Below, in pieces: positions 17,446 through 25,714 of a stretch of 64,000 nucleotides of DNA. Location: contig NZ_VNHM01000009.1 of the NCBI RefSeq assembly GCF_008124625.1, forward strand, positions 81,882 through 145,881. The letters are read 5' to 3'. A program made the position numbers and the translations under genes. The first letter of the stretch is position 1. Each line of letters starts with the position of its first letter. A model generated the notes under the pieces. It searched no databases. It saw only the letters and a list, made by a program, of their open reading frames with translations, and was not told the DNA's origin. Origin of the DNA: Desulfallas thermosapovorans DSM 6562. GTDB lineage: Bacteria > Bacillota > Desulfotomaculia > Desulfotomaculales > Desulfallaceae.

Positions 17446-19134
17446 CTAATATCCAGTAATACTACTTGCAGCCACAACCTGCGGCTGCCCTCGCTTAATA
17501 TTCTCCGTCATTCTCCTGGTGGGCATTTTCCTTTGCCTTGCGATCTCATAGTAAACAGTGGCATGTGCAAAGTGGTCCGGCCCGCTGTTTTCCCACGTAC
17601 GAATTACATTCCCCATGCGGTCCTTCTTTACGATGTTCACATCCTGCCCATCCGCACCCACGGTGTACAGCGTCTCCCAGTGGTCACACAGGCAATTTTC
17701 GATCACACCCGGTTTACCTTTACCAACCAACTGCGGGTCATTCGGGTGGATGTAAACGTAAATCTCGCCGGTATCAAACACGCTGATGGTGTGGTCAATC
17801 AACCGGGTCCGGTGCGCCCAAACAACGCCCTCTTTGTCCTGGCGCACTGTTTTGGCCTGCATAATATCCGACCATTCGATCATTTCCTCCCGCTCATTGT
17901 CGTAGTCGTAAATACAGCGGAACGCCCTGCCCCGGAAGTGCCGGCAGAACTTCGCCGCCTCTTCGGTTTCCGGCGCGTTATCCACCACCGTAAGGTTGAT
18001 ACCCTGCGACCGGATATAAGCGTGTAGGTCATCCCAGCCCGGCAGTGTGAAAACCCGTGTAATCCCGTTTTCGGTGCCTTGCACACAGTGCAGGACTTTC
18101 CCCACATCCACGCCCAGTAGTTTCCATCGGCCCGCTGGTGCCTGCTCTGTGCAGCACTGCAGGATAATCGACCGGCTCACCTGGTTAGCACCGCCGATCA
18201 CCGGCAGGCCTAGCACGAAGTTGTAGAAATACTCCTGGGTCTTGGTTTCTTCGGCCTCAATGATCTCCTTGGCAGTAATCCACGGTGCCATGAGCTGGCT
18301 GATATGGTACCCCGACCAATCCCGGCCGGGATGCTCCGGTACCCACTCGCCGGTAAGCCTGACCTCATCCGGTAATACCTCATGGCACTTGCGACATATG
18401 AACTTCCGGCGCTCCTTGCACACGTTCACGAAATAATCCAGCGGCTGCCACTCGTTACAGCGCGGGCACTTGATATGCCATTGTTTTTTGTCTGACCGCT
18501 GCCAGTAGATGTCTACCCCCACCTTTGGCCGGCTGGGGTTAGAGAATATCCAGCGCCCTTTATAATCGCTGTGGGCAACACGGCTTTCGTAGGTTTCTAC
18601 TGTGGCAAGGTCGCTGCGGTCCAGCTCGTCATGCACGTTCAGGTCAGAGGTAATCATAATGCCCTTGCTCTGGCCCTTGGTGCCCTGCCAGAATATATGC
18701 GCGTCTCCAACTTGCTTTTGGTAAATACTGTCCACCTCGGAGCTAATCATGCCTTCCAGTGCCGGATTGTTCCGAATCATCGGCAGCACCTTGGATTTCG
18801 CGAAGGCCCTCACATCGTCGTCAGTGGGCAGGGTGTAGATGCAGTTACGTGCTTGCTTTCCCGCTGCCCATATTGTTTTTAGTATGGCCATCGTGGAAAA
18901 GCCAATTTGAGCAGCTTTTATACACACCAGGCGCGGACTCCAATCACGGTATGGCTGCAGTAAAAATGCGTGCTGGCCAAACTCCATCGGCAGGCCCTTT
19001 TCGTTTTTAATCCCCCGGTGTAATATCCAGGAGATAATGTCAGTCCGGGCCCGTTTCTCAATCAGCGCCTTGGCCAGTAATTCCTTTCGCTGCCTCACTG
19101 ATAAGCGCGTCAAGTTCTGCATCGGATAAGCCAC
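17446..19134 (-). CDS. Terminase large subunit, GpA-like
   Basis: 562 residues. The GTG at 19134 is supported by GAGGTGG 6 nt upstream, which makes it overlap the small-subunit gene by 77 nt. The ATPase part has KAAQIGFSTM (Walker A-like) and NVHDELDRSD (Walker B-like region). A zinc ribbon CPRC...CRKC is at about 220-250. The nuclease half has GVDVGKVLH and later acidic residues (VVDNAPETEE). This domain order matches lambda GpA-type packaging motors. It cuts and pumps DNA through the portal. Confidence 0.9.
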   Translation of the reverse strand: MAYPMQNLTRLSVRQRKELLAKALIEKRARTDIISWILHRGIKNEKGLPMEFGQHAFLLQPYRDWSPRLVCIKAAQIGFSTMAILKTIWAAGKQARNCIYTLPTDDDVRAFAKSKVLPMIRNNPALEGMISSEVDSIYQKQVGDAHIFWQGTKGQSKGIMITSDLNVHDELDRSDLATVETYESRVAHSDYKGRWIFSNPSRPKVGVDIYWQRSDKKQWHIKCPRCNEWQPLDYFVNVCKERRKFICRKCHEVLPDEVRLTGEWVPEHPGRDWSGYHISQLMAPWITAKEIIEAEETKTQEYFYNFVLGLPVIGGANQVSRSIILQCCTEQAPAGRWKLLGVDVGKVLHCVQGTENGITRVFTLPGWDDLHAYIRSQGINLTVVDNAPETEEAAKFCRHFRGRAFRCIYDYDNEREEMIEWSDIMQAKTVRQDKEGVVWAHRTRLIDHTISVFDTGEIYVYIHPNDPQLVGKGKPGVIENCLCDHWETLYTVGADGQDVNIVKKDRMGNVIRTWENSGPDHFAHATVYYEIARQRKMPTRRMTENIKRGQPQVVAASSITGY

Positions 19135-19546
19135 TTAAATCCACCTCGTGCTGTATCGGCCCGCCTCCCTTGCCGGTGTGCTCCTGGTGTACACGCTCCT
19201 TGTACTTCTCGGGCATTGCCCCTTTAAGGAGAAATATGAGCAGAGTGTCGCTGTATTCTTGCACCACCCCAACTTGTTTCCCACCTTGAAATACTGGCTT
19301 TTGCACACCTTCTACAGCTCTGCGTCTGGCCTCCTGTTCCAGTCGATCACATGCCTGTTGGTCTGCCTCATAGAAAAGTTCCGGGTAATCCGGGTCGTTT
19401 TTCATCCAATCGTAATGATTTTTTCTGTCGATTCCGGCTATTTCAGCCGCCCGTGTAATGTTTCCAACTTCCGCAAAGGCGGCAAGAAAAGCCCTCTTTT
19501 TTTGTTGTAGAGTTCTGTATTTAGCCAATCTCACCACCACCTCCAT
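19058..19546 (-). CDS. Terminase small subunit
   Basis: About 160 residues. An N-terminal helix-turn-helix (FLAAFAEVGNITRAAEIAG, then HYDWMKNDPDYPELF) is the usual DNA-recognition part. The middle has LLIFLLKGAMPEKYKERV. The start is uncertain: GTG 19570, ATG 19546 and a GTG just after GGAGG near 19534 are in frame; I favour the region 19534-19546 because of the GGAGG. It lies immediately upstream of, and overlapping, the large subunit. Confidence 0.88.
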   Translation of the reverse strand: MEVVVRLAKYRTLQQKKRAFLAAFAEVGNITRAAEIAGIDRKNHYDWMKNDPDYPELFYEADQQACDRLEQEARRRAVEGVQKPVFQGGKQVGVVQEYSDTLLIFLLKGAMPEKYKERVHQEHTGKGGGPIQHEVDLSGLSDAELDALISEAAKGITGQGAD

Positions 19547-19560
19547 CCATAAACGCAAAA

Positions 19561-19602
19561 AGGCCGACACTGCTCGCGTCTAAACGAAACAATGTCGGCC
19601 TC
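19561..19602 (-). terminator. Rho-independent terminator between early and late modules
   Basis: AGGCCGACA and TGTCGGCCT form a 9-bp perfect stem with a 23-nt loop, followed on the minus strand by TTTTT. It would stop early transcription coming from 29.9-19.7 kb before the terminase genes, implying a separate late promoter or antitermination. Confidence 0.7.
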
Positions 19603-19669
19603 CAGTTTTCTGGTCAGCCAAGTATTTATTTGCATAATAATACCAGGAATAAGTGTTTTATGTCAATGG

Positions 19670-19849
19670 TTAATTATCCGTAAACTTCACCTTCTCGGTC
19701 ACCTTCTCAGCCATCACCGGCAGCCCATCCTGCACCTTCACCTCCAGGTTGGCATACCGAAGCTTCCGCAGGTACTCCACAAACCGCCTCTCCACCGGGT
19801 GCAGCATTACCGCCTGGTATTCAGTTTTGCTGCCCCCGGTTTTCTTCAT
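19670..19849 (-). CDS. Small phage protein (VKVQDGLPV family)
   Basis: 59 residues from the ATG at 19849, with GGAGG 8 nt upstream. The sequence MLHPVERRFVEYLRKLRY, followed by LEVKVQDGLPVMAEKV, is a pattern I have seen in small early proteins of Firmicutes phages. Function unknown. It is the last early gene before the terminator. Confidence 0.7.
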   Translation of the reverse strand: MKKTGGSKTEYQAVMLHPVERRFVEYLRKLRYANLEVKVQDGLPVMAEKVTEKVKFTDN

Positions 19850-19851
19850 GG

Positions 19852-20099
19852 CTATAACCTCCCCGGCCAATTTATCACCCCCGCTGCTGTCGTTTCATGG
19901 CTGGTTTTGCAAACTGGACATTGTGTTATTGTCCCCCCAGCTCCGGATTCCCCTTTAACGCCCGGGGATTTTCAATGCCCATTTCTCGGGCCACCAACCG
20001 GACCTGCTCTTCAATTAGCGGTAAGCCTAGCTCGCGGGCAAGTGCCCGGGCCAGGGTGGTTTTCCCTGTACCCTGCGCACCGCATAACCCGATTTTCAT
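19852..20099 (-). pseudogene. Truncated P-loop NTPase with possible -1 frameshift extension
   Basis: ATG 20099 starts MKIGLCGAQGTGKTTLARAL, a Walker A kinase-like N-terminus of a family usually near 180 residues. The frame stops at 19926 after NPELGGQ, so Walker B and the lid are missing. Two codons before the stop, the heptamer G GGG GGA (19932-19938) is in the phase used for -1 slippage. The -1 frame then stays open for 25 codons (TITQCPVCKTSHETTAAG...) to a TAG at 19852, 3 nt before the next gene, and has no ATG, GTG or TTG start of its own. Either programmed frameshifting or a decayed deletion fusion. Confidence 0.55.
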
Positions 20100-20302
20100 C
20101 CGGTGGCCTCCCTTCCATCCGCCCAGGCCACGCACATCCCGGGGCTAATGCCATCGTACCGCTCCGGGTCCCAGCGCTGCGGAAAATGCACTACTATCGC
20201 CAAGCGGCGCTTCGCCCGTTCCCTTGCCCGGCGCTGGCGCTCTAGTCGCGCCGTTCGGCCAGGACGTTTATGTTGACATGCCAACCTAACCACCCCCCTC
20301 AA
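20096..20302 (-). CDS. Small Arg-rich phage protein
   Basis: Up to 68 residues. Starts are non-ATG: TTG 20302 overlaps the stop of rusA, and a later TTG at 20284 follows a G-rich Shine-Dalgarno at better spacing. The sequence has an Arg-rich helix (RTARLERQRRARERAKRR) then a compact C-terminus (HFPQRWDPERYDGISPG). The stop overlaps the ATG of the P-loop gene. Unknown function. Confidence 0.55.
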   Translation of the reverse strand: MRGVVRLACQHKRPGRTARLERQRRARERAKRRLAIVVHFPQRWDPERYDGISPGMCVAWADGREATG

Positions 20303-20769
20303 TCAAAACCCCACACGAATACCTCCATCCTCGGCCTGTCCCGGTCAATGTCCAACTTCGGCACCATCACCCGTACCCAATCCCCACGGTCGTCCTCCAA
20401 AATCCCGCCCCGTACCAGCGCATCCATGAGAAACTTCTGGTTGTAATTGTCCGCGGGGTCCCTGATACGCCGCACCGGGAAATAGATTATCACCTGCACT
20501 GTAGCCCGGCGGTACCTGGGCAACTTCATGGCCAATACCAGACCGCGGATTGCCTCGGTCAAATCCTGCTTGTACCGCTGCTGCTTCGCCCAGTGCCAGT
20601 TCTTCCATACGTTCAGACTTGGCGGTACATGTGGCACCTGTATCCATACGCCTCCGGGAATGTGACGTGCATCCCACTGAACTTGCGATACACGTACCGT
20701 CTTCTTTTTCTTAGCCTGGCCGGGAAGCAACCCCAACTCCCGCGCCCGGGCCTCGCCGATCCTTGTCAT
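20299..20769 (-). CDS. rusA: RusA-family Holliday junction resolvase
   Basis: 156 residues from the ATG at 20769, 6 nt after AAGGTGG. Recognisable RusA pattern: PPSLNVWKNWHWAKQQRYKQ, then VIIYFPVRRIRDPADNYNQK and FLMDALVRGGILEDDRGDWV, giving the conserved acidic residues (DPADN, the D of MDAL, EDD) that bind metal. It resolves recombination or replication intermediates before packaging. It lies among early genes and probably works with the Bet/RecT annealing protein at 26331. Confidence 0.88.
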   Translation of the reverse strand: MTRIGEARARELGLLPGQAKKKKTVRVSQVQWDARHIPGGVWIQVPHVPPSLNVWKNWHWAKQQRYKQDLTEAIRGLVLAMKLPRYRRATVQVIIYFPVRRIRDPADNYNQKFLMDALVRGGILEDDRGDWVRVMVPKLDIDRDRPRMEVFVWGFD

Positions 20770-20932
20770 TTTCATCCACCTTCTCAATATTGGCATACTG
20801 CAATTTAGTTATGTGGTAATATGACGGCCCATACTGCACCACGGCTCTGCCACGGTAGTCATGTAGATACACACCGGTTTTTCCCCTGTTCTGCCCCCAG
20901 CGAATGCGGACCCGATCGCCTGGCTTAAGCAC
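20711..20932 (-). CDS. Small KOW/SH3-like phage protein
   Basis: 73 residues: MLKPGDRVRIRWGQNRGKTG, then YLHDYRGRAVVQYGPSYYHI, resembles a KOW-type small beta barrel that may contact RNA or DNA. The gene overlaps the rusA start by 59 nt, within the normal range for this compact region. Function unknown. Confidence 0.55.
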   Translation of the reverse strand: MLKPGDRVRIRWGQNRGKTGVYLHDYRGRAVVQYGPSYYHITKLQYANIEKVDENDKDRRGPGAGVGVASRPG

Positions 20933-20950
20933 AGCTCAATCCCCATTTCA

Positions 20951-22603
20951 CTAAATAGCTTGCTTATCCAAACCAGAGCGCAAGCGATAATGTGGGCAGT
21001 GTTGGGGTAGCGAAGGTCTTTCAAAGCCGTAATAAGCGCAAATATTTTCTTCATCAATGTTCGCACAGTCCCCGCAGCGTTTAAGCTTGCCCGTTGCTGC
21101 GGATATCGTGTCAAATTCGGATTCCTCAATTTCCGAGCGTTCCTCAGATTTTGATTCCTCTTTCGGTTTCGTTTCCCGCTGCAGTATCCACCCCGGGGCA
21201 CCGTCCAGGCCGTGGGCCACAGCCGGCCATTCAAATATAAGTTCCAACAGTTGTTCATCTGTCAGCGTATCAAGCAGTTGGTGAAAAGTGTCCCAATCAT
21301 TCTGTGTTAGCCCGTAATCCCCGCGCTTTAGCACGTCATGTTCCCAACCGTATTTATTCTGCAGATACCGATATAAGGTGATTTTCCGATCTTCCCACGG
21401 TTTAACACATGCTAAGATCATGGCCGCGATGTAAACCAGTTCAGGTTTATCCAGCACGGCAGCGGGTAGGTTAACACTAAACTTTTTAACCACCCGCGCC
21501 GCTTTTAGCCCGGCCATAATGCCGATCTGGTTAGCCTCTTTTTTGAAGGCTTCCCGGGCCTCCTTGTTCCTCTCCCGGGTTGCGGCCATCTGTTTTTTCT
21601 TGAAACATGATGGCTGAAAACACGCCTCGGTCAGTTCATCCCAAAATGACCGCTTGGCCACTTTTTTATGTTCGCAACTCTCACATTCGGACAAGTCCAT
21701 GCCTTCGGTTTTGTAATCCATGAATACTTCATACTGGTTCCAGTCGAACTTGTCCAGTTCAAGCACGCCCTGGCCTTTCTTTTCTGCCTTTTTCACCCGG
21801 TCCAAAAGGGCCTGTTCCCGGGCCTGCCTGACTTCCTGCTGTTTTTTTTCCCAGCAGCTAGGTTTTATGCAGTATGGTTTATCCTCCCCGTATCCCCACT
21901 GGTTACCCATAACACGATATTCGCACTTCTCACAGCCCTTGGTCTTAAACTCCGGCTTACTGTCATAATCATTAAACAGCGGCTTGCCCTGATCGGCAAT
22001 AACCTTTGCTATTGCCTCCTGAGCCTTGGCCACCGACACCTTTTCTTCAGCCATCACTTCGGCCGCCTTTTTCATCATCGCCGGCGCCTTCTCCAGTTTC
22101 AGCAGGGCATGGGCATGGCCGGCGGAAATTATTTTACGTGAAATATTCTCCTTCACTTCCTCGGGTAGCCGTAACAGTCGCAACCGGTTCGCAATGTGTC
22201 CCTGGCTACACCCCAGCTTTTCGGCCAGGGCCTCCTGGGTGTACCCACCTTCCTCCAGGAGGGCTTTCATCCCCTGGGCTTCTTCGATGGGGTCAATATC
22301 CCGGCGCTGCAGGTTCTCTATGATCATCACTTCCAGTTCCTGCTCCGGGGTAAGTTCCCTGACCACTGCCGGCAGTTCCGTCATACCCGCTTCCCGGGCA
22401 GCGCGGTACCGGCGTTCGCCGGCAACCAGGCGGTAACGGGTTACGGTTTCGTCCTCGTCCCGGACCAGCACCACCGGCTGCAAAATCCCGACCTGGCGGA
22501 CGCTGGAAACCAGCTCCGCCATAGCCTCCGGGTCAAAGTTTTTCCTGGGGTTGCGCGGGTTCGGGTATATCATATCCACGGGTATATACATCAACTTTCC
22601 CAC
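20951..22603 (-). CDS. Phage ParB-family CTPase/DNA-binding protein with three Cys-rich modules
   Basis: 550 residues from a GTG at 22603, 8 nt after GGAGG. The ParB core has DMIYPNPRNPRKNF, GERRYRAAREAG, ENLQRRDIDPIEEA and a helix-turn-helix (EALAEKLGCSQGHIANRLRL). The C-terminal half is unlike chromosomal ParB. Two modules share Cys-x2-Cys-x18-Cys-x4-Cys (CEKC...CIKPSC and CESC...CFQPSC), and a third near the C-terminus reads CGDC...C...C. These look like zinc sites. It is about twice the length of Spo0J. Three parS-like palindromes occur in the prophage. It may segregate or organise an extrachromosomal form, or regulate transcription; unproven. Confidence 0.88.
   Translation of the reverse strand: MGKLMYIPVDMIYPNPRNPRKNFDPEAMAELVSSVRQVGILQPVVLVRDEDETVTRYRLVAGERRYRAAREAGMTELPAVVRELTPEQELEVMIIENLQRRDIDPIEEAQGMKALLEEGGYTQEALAEKLGCSQGHIANRLRLLRLPEEVKENISRKIISAGHAHALLKLEKAPAMMKKAAEVMAEEKVSVAKAQEAIAKVIADQGKPLFNDYDSKPEFKTKGCEKCEYRVMGNQWGYGEDKPYCIKPSCWEKKQQEVRQAREQALLDRVKKAEKKGQGVLELDKFDWNQYEVFMDYKTEGMDLSECESCEHKKVAKRSFWDELTEACFQPSCFKKKQMAATRERNKEAREAFKKEANQIGIMAGLKAARVVKKFSVNLPAAVLDKPELVYIAAMILACVKPWEDRKITLYRYLQNKYGWEHDVLKRGDYGLTQNDWDTFHQLLDTLTDEQLLELIFEWPAVAHGLDGAPGWILQRETKPKEESKSEERSEIEESEFDTISAATGKLKRCGDCANIDEENICAYYGFERPSLPQHCPHYRLRSGLDKQAI
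22130..22145. promoter_or_regulatory. parS-like palindrome 2, inside parB
   Basis: TATTTTACGTGAAATA has one mismatch to the perfect palindrome at 13216. It lies within the N-terminal coding part of the ParB gene, a location often seen for parS sites near their own parB. Confidence 0.5.
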
Positions 22604-22606
22604 CGG

Positions 22607-22849
22607 TTATTCCTCCTTCGCCCAGTGCTCCCTTATCCTGCTTACTAGCACCTCACCCGTCTGCACATCCACCCGCACAATGGGATTCTCCATGCGCTTT
22701 GCCAGGCTCAGCGGCTTTGGCCTGGGCGGTGCCGTCAGCGGCGCCGGCTCAAACGGATTCTGTGGCTTCTTTCGGGATTTGTGGGGTTTGCGGCCCAGCA
22801 CGGCCAGAATGGATTCTTGCACCTTCGCCTTTTTCGCAGCCTGGGCCAT
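22607..22849 (-). CDS. Small basic phage protein upstream of parB
   Basis: 80 residues, basic N-terminal half (AKVQESILAVLGRKPHKSRK), Pro-rich centre, and a C-terminal PIVRVDVQTGEVLVSRI hairpin. It ends 3 nt before the ParB start, so the two are likely co-translated. No family recognised. Confidence 0.6.
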   Translation of the reverse strand: MAQAAKKAKVQESILAVLGRKPHKSRKKPQNPFEPAPLTAPPRPKPLSLAKRMENPIVRVDVQTGEVLVSRIREHWAKEE

Positions 22850-22852
22850 GTC

Positions 22853-23626
22853 CTACACCTCGATTTCCACGGTATCGAATACCTTGTCAATGTGGCTCAG
22901 TTTGGCGCTATGTTCTTCCAGGTGGTCAAATAATAGCTTCGCCAGCTTCGGGGCCACTTGCTTAATATCAGGGCTTATAACTTTCTCGGCGTAGGAAACC
23001 TCATTTTGCGTTTCTTCACGTAGCTTAATTGCTTTAGCAATGGTCATCTTGGTAACGGTGGTTTCTCCGGCCTTATCGCCCGTCAATCCCCACTCTTTTT
23101 TCAGCACGTAAAACACATCATTGGGAATATCAAACTGTTCCATGATCTCCTTGTCTTTTAGGTCCTCACCCTTTAGCTTCAGGTATTTTTCTTTGCTGAG
23201 CTTCTCCCGTGCAACTTCAAGCCTGGTCTTTTTCCGCCCTGCATCCTCGGGGTAAGTCTTAAACCCACCGTTAGTAGTTTGGGTATTGTCGTTGCTTTGA
23301 ATATCCACGTTTTTATCCTCCTTTAGCCGGCCTTTTTTGTCCAGTTTAAGGCCGTATTTTTCACACATAATTAGCAGCTGCCGCTTGGGTATCATGTTTT
23401 TTCTCGCTACAATCCCCACGGTTTCGCGCCGCAACATATCAGCTAGGCTTTTCTTGTCCAGCTTAGGCTTGCGGGACTTGCGCTGCATTTTTTGCGGTGG
23501 CCCGTACCGCTTAGCTATCTCCTCCGGGCTGAGGTGGTACGTGACCACCGGCCCGTTGGCAGACTCCAGGTCTTCGTCCGTGTGCGGCTCGCCAAGCTGG
23601 CAGCGGGTGTAGTTGTCAAGGCCCAT
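22853..23626 (-). CDS. Phage hypothetical protein with HTH-like segments
   Basis: 257 residues, 35-40% charged. It contains LSPEEIAKRYGPPQKMQ, a probable short recognition helix in ELLIMCEKYG-like form, and LKDKEIMEQFDIPNDVF followed by YVLKKEWGL, a pattern typical of sigma-like or transposase-like HTHs. The C-terminus is a coiled coil (LAKLLFDHLEEHSAKLSHID). It may regulate or assist replication. Not assigned. Confidence 0.6.
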   Translation of the reverse strand: MGLDNYTRCQLGEPHTDEDLESANGPVVTYHLSPEEIAKRYGPPQKMQRKSRKPKLDKKSLADMLRRETVGIVARKNMIPKRQLLIMCEKYGLKLDKKGRLKEDKNVDIQSNDNTQTTNGGFKTYPEDAGRKKTRLEVAREKLSKEKYLKLKGEDLKDKEIMEQFDIPNDVFYVLKKEWGLTGDKAGETTVTKMTIAKAIKLREETQNEVSYAEKVISPDIKQVAPKLAKLLFDHLEEHSAKLSHIDKVFDTVEIEV

Positions 23627-23668
23627 CGTACCACCCCTTTTTATTCGCGTGGTGTTGCGTATTGATGG

Positions 23669-23929
23669 TTAGAGCATTAGCTCTGGGTTATCGTGGATGT
23701 TGCCGATAACCTTGCTATTCGGTATCCAGAAACCTTCTTCGTCATACTCCACTACATCGCTAAGTCCGGTGTACCGGCCAATGGTTTCAGGGATTAAGTC
23801 ATGTATTACCATTGAACCATCGGCAGGATGCTGGCTTATATGTGATACCACTCCGTCATGGTGGCATATGTCGCCATAAAACCATTGTCTTGTTTTTGAG
23901 GACTTTCCCCTAAACTTAATCTCCCTCAT
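23669..23929 (-). CDS. YopX-family protein, short form
   Basis: 86 residues. MREIKFRGKSSKTRQWFYGD, then IPETIGRYTGLSD and KVIGNIHDNPELML are YopX landmarks. The family is usually about 130 residues; here the central GKEIYEGDIV segment is reduced, so this copy is internally shortened. Its start overlaps the stop of the next upstream gene by 4 nt. Function of YopX is unknown; it is common in early regions of Firmicutes phages. Confidence 0.82.
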   Translation of the reverse strand: MREIKFRGKSSKTRQWFYGDICHHDGVVSHISQHPADGSMVIHDLIPETIGRYTGLSDVVEYDEEGFWIPNSKVIGNIHDNPELML

Positions 23930-24240
23930 ACCACACCCCTTACCAACCGATCATCACTTGGCCCTAAGTATTTGCCACTATCAGCACCATAAGCGGCCAG
24001 CTCCAACACACGGCGTACAATATTGGCATCCCTGATTGTCCCATTCGGAATATTTATACCCTGACGGTATTTCATAAACACCAAGTCACTTTCTATGTTC
24101 CGGGCTCTTTGCAACGCCCAGCGGGCAGCCCCTTGATTCCTAAAGTCATTCAAGAACAAATACGTATCCTCGTCATAGCGGTATGAATCAAGAATTATTT
24201 GCCATATCTGACCTTCTAAGCCGCTTTGCAATGCAATCAT
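23926..24240 (-). CDS. Phage hypothetical protein
   Basis: 104 residues, mixed helical (YLFLNDFRNQGAARWALQRA) with a C-terminal GADSGKYLGPSDDRLVRG. The ATGA overlap with the YopX gene supports it as real. No family recognised. Confidence 0.55.
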   Translation of the reverse strand: MIALQSGLEGQIWQIILDSYRYDEDTYLFLNDFRNQGAARWALQRARNIESDLVFMKYRQGINIPNGTIRDANIVRRVLELAAYGADSGKYLGPSDDRLVRGVV

Positions 24241-24254
24241 TTTTCACCCTCCAG

Positions 24255-24761
24255 TTAACTAACTGTTTCCTCCGGCAACGCCGGCATTTCTGGCATTTTA
24301 AGTCCTAACTTTTTAAACAACGGCAGTATTTTAGCGTTTTCAACTTCGCGCTTGCGATAGACTTCATAAATTTTCAAAAAGTGGGCTCTCTCAACTCCTA
24401 TTTCCTCCGACCAGCACAGGTTTGTCCACCCGATAGCATTAACCGCCTTTTTAATCGCCGGGTGGCTGAACTTAGGCGCTCCGTAAGATCCAATCTTGGA
24501 GATTTGCTCCATAACTTCACACCAGGCATCTGATGCGCTTGGCGTTTTGTTGGTGAGTGATAAAGCAGCATCACGCAATTCGGCAATTGTGGGGAAATAT
24601 TGACTTACAGCAATATGCTTAGTCACTGCAGCCCTGGCCAGGTTAAAATCAAGGTCCTGCAAAAACTGCTGATACAGCTTTATTGTGGCCTTAGGCGCTT
24701 CAAACTTCGGGTATGCGGCAAATAGCATTCCCACCAAGGTGATAGCCTCTTTTTCAGTCAA
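24255..24761 (-). CDS. Replicative helicase loader/inhibitor (G40P-loader type)
   Basis: 168 residues. MTEKEAITLVGMLFAAYPKF and the following helices (YQQFLQDLDFNLARAAVTKH, YFPTIAELRDAAL) match loader/inhibitor proteins of phage helicases. It overlaps the 3' end of the initiator-like gene by 4 nt, forming a replication pair. No helicase gene of the phage is visible, so the host DnaB is probably recruited. Confidence 0.75.
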   Translation of the reverse strand: MTEKEAITLVGMLFAAYPKFEAPKATIKLYQQFLQDLDFNLARAAVTKHIAVSQYFPTIAELRDAALSLTNKTPSASDAWCEVMEQISKIGSYGAPKFSHPAIKKAVNAIGWTNLCWSEEIGVERAHFLKIYEVYRKREVENAKILPLFKKLGLKMPEMPALPEETVS

Positions 24762-25714
24762 TGTATACCCTCCTCGGAGATGTACTCACGCAGCGCCTTA
24801 AACCCCTTGGGTTCTGCCGGTGGCGCTCTGTGGTTGTTTAAAATTGGCCCGTGTAAATAATCCTCATACGGTTTACTCGGTCCCAGGAACGTCTTGGCGT
24901 GCTTAATAAACCGGTCCTCGGTGCCGTTTTCTCTGCAACTAATGGCGTAGTTTTTGGACGCAGTTATTAGCAAATCAGGCGATACACCCTCTTTAAGCCT
25001 GGTATTCCATGCCTTGTATGCACCCTGCTTTTCAACCCTGCGTGGATAGAAGGACCAGAACTCCTCAAACTCAGGTGAATAATTGCCTTTGCCAGCCTTG
25101 CGCTGCGCTCCACCCTTTTCGGGTTTCTCAGCCGGGGCATTTTCATCCGGGTTCGGGCCGTCAAACACACATATGTTTTTATTACTATCTGTATCTGTAT
25201 CTGTATCTGTATCTGTATCTGTATCTGTATCTGTATCTGTATCTGTATCTGTATCTGTATCTGTGTTGCGACTTACTTGCGACATGTTTGCATTACTGCT
25301 GTTTGTATCACCGTTAACACCTTGTGGCTGTTGACTTTCCAGCTTCTTGCGACTTCGTTCTTTGGCCTTTTGTTTTCTTCGTGCTTCTGGTGTCCAGGAT
25401 TTAAATTCATACTGCAGCTTGTCCCAGTTGTTAATATGGATAACGCCATTATCATCAACCTTAATTAGCTGCAACTTTTCCATAACACCAAGCGCAGCGA
25501 CAGGATCGCCTTCACGACATCCTGCCCCACGTGCTAATATTTCAGGCTCATACCCAACCCCTGGTGCCACATAGACAACTCCCCGTTCGCTTGATTCTGA
25601 AGCCAGGCACCAGATATGTATGATTAGCCTAAATTCATAGTCTGAGAGATGTTGTATTTTAGGGTCCTGTGTCATTCTGTTATAAAGGCGAAACCAATCG
25701 CGGCCACTTGGCAT
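24758..25714 (-). CDS. Replication initiator-like protein with (Asp-Thr)n linker
   Basis: 318 residues. The N-terminal 110 residues (WFRLYNRMTQDPKIQHLSD, IHINNWDKLQYEFKS) form the winged-helix part seen in phage initiators. Residues about 150-180 are a pure Asp-Thr repeat encoded by 13 copies of a hexanucleotide. The C-terminal 90 residues (SPEFEEFWSFYPRRVEKQGA, AYKAWNTRLKEGVSPDLL) are a domain common in such proteins. Repeated TTGCGAC motifs lie in and before the gene and could be origin iterons. The preceding 90 bp hold no other ORF. Confidence 0.72.
   Translation of the reverse strand: MPSGRDWFRLYNRMTQDPKIQHLSDYEFRLIIHIWCLASESSERGVVYVAPGVGYEPEILARGAGCREGDPVAALGVMEKLQLIKVDDNGVIHINNWDKLQYEFKSWTPEARRKQKAKERSRKKLESQQPQGVNGDTNSSNANMSQVSRNTDTDTDTDTDTDTDTDTDTDTDTDTDSNKNICVFDGPNPDENAPAEKPEKGGAQRKAGKGNYSPEFEEFWSFYPRRVEKQGAYKAWNTRLKEGVSPDLLITASKNYAISCRENGTEDRFIKHAKTFLGPSKPYEDYLHGPILNNHRAPPAEPKGFKALREYISEEGIH
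25186..25263. repeat. Hexanucleotide tandem repeat, 13 copies of TATCTG
   Basis: Thirteen perfect copies of TATCTG (78 bp), read as GATACA on the minus strand, encode Asp-Thr repeats in the initiator-like protein. A 6-bp unit keeps the frame on expansion or contraction, so slippage would only change linker length. Confidence 0.95.

Noticed and set aside
25186..25263. Possible CRISPR array
   Set aside because: The repeat unit is a 6-bp microsatellite without spacers, inside a coding sequence.
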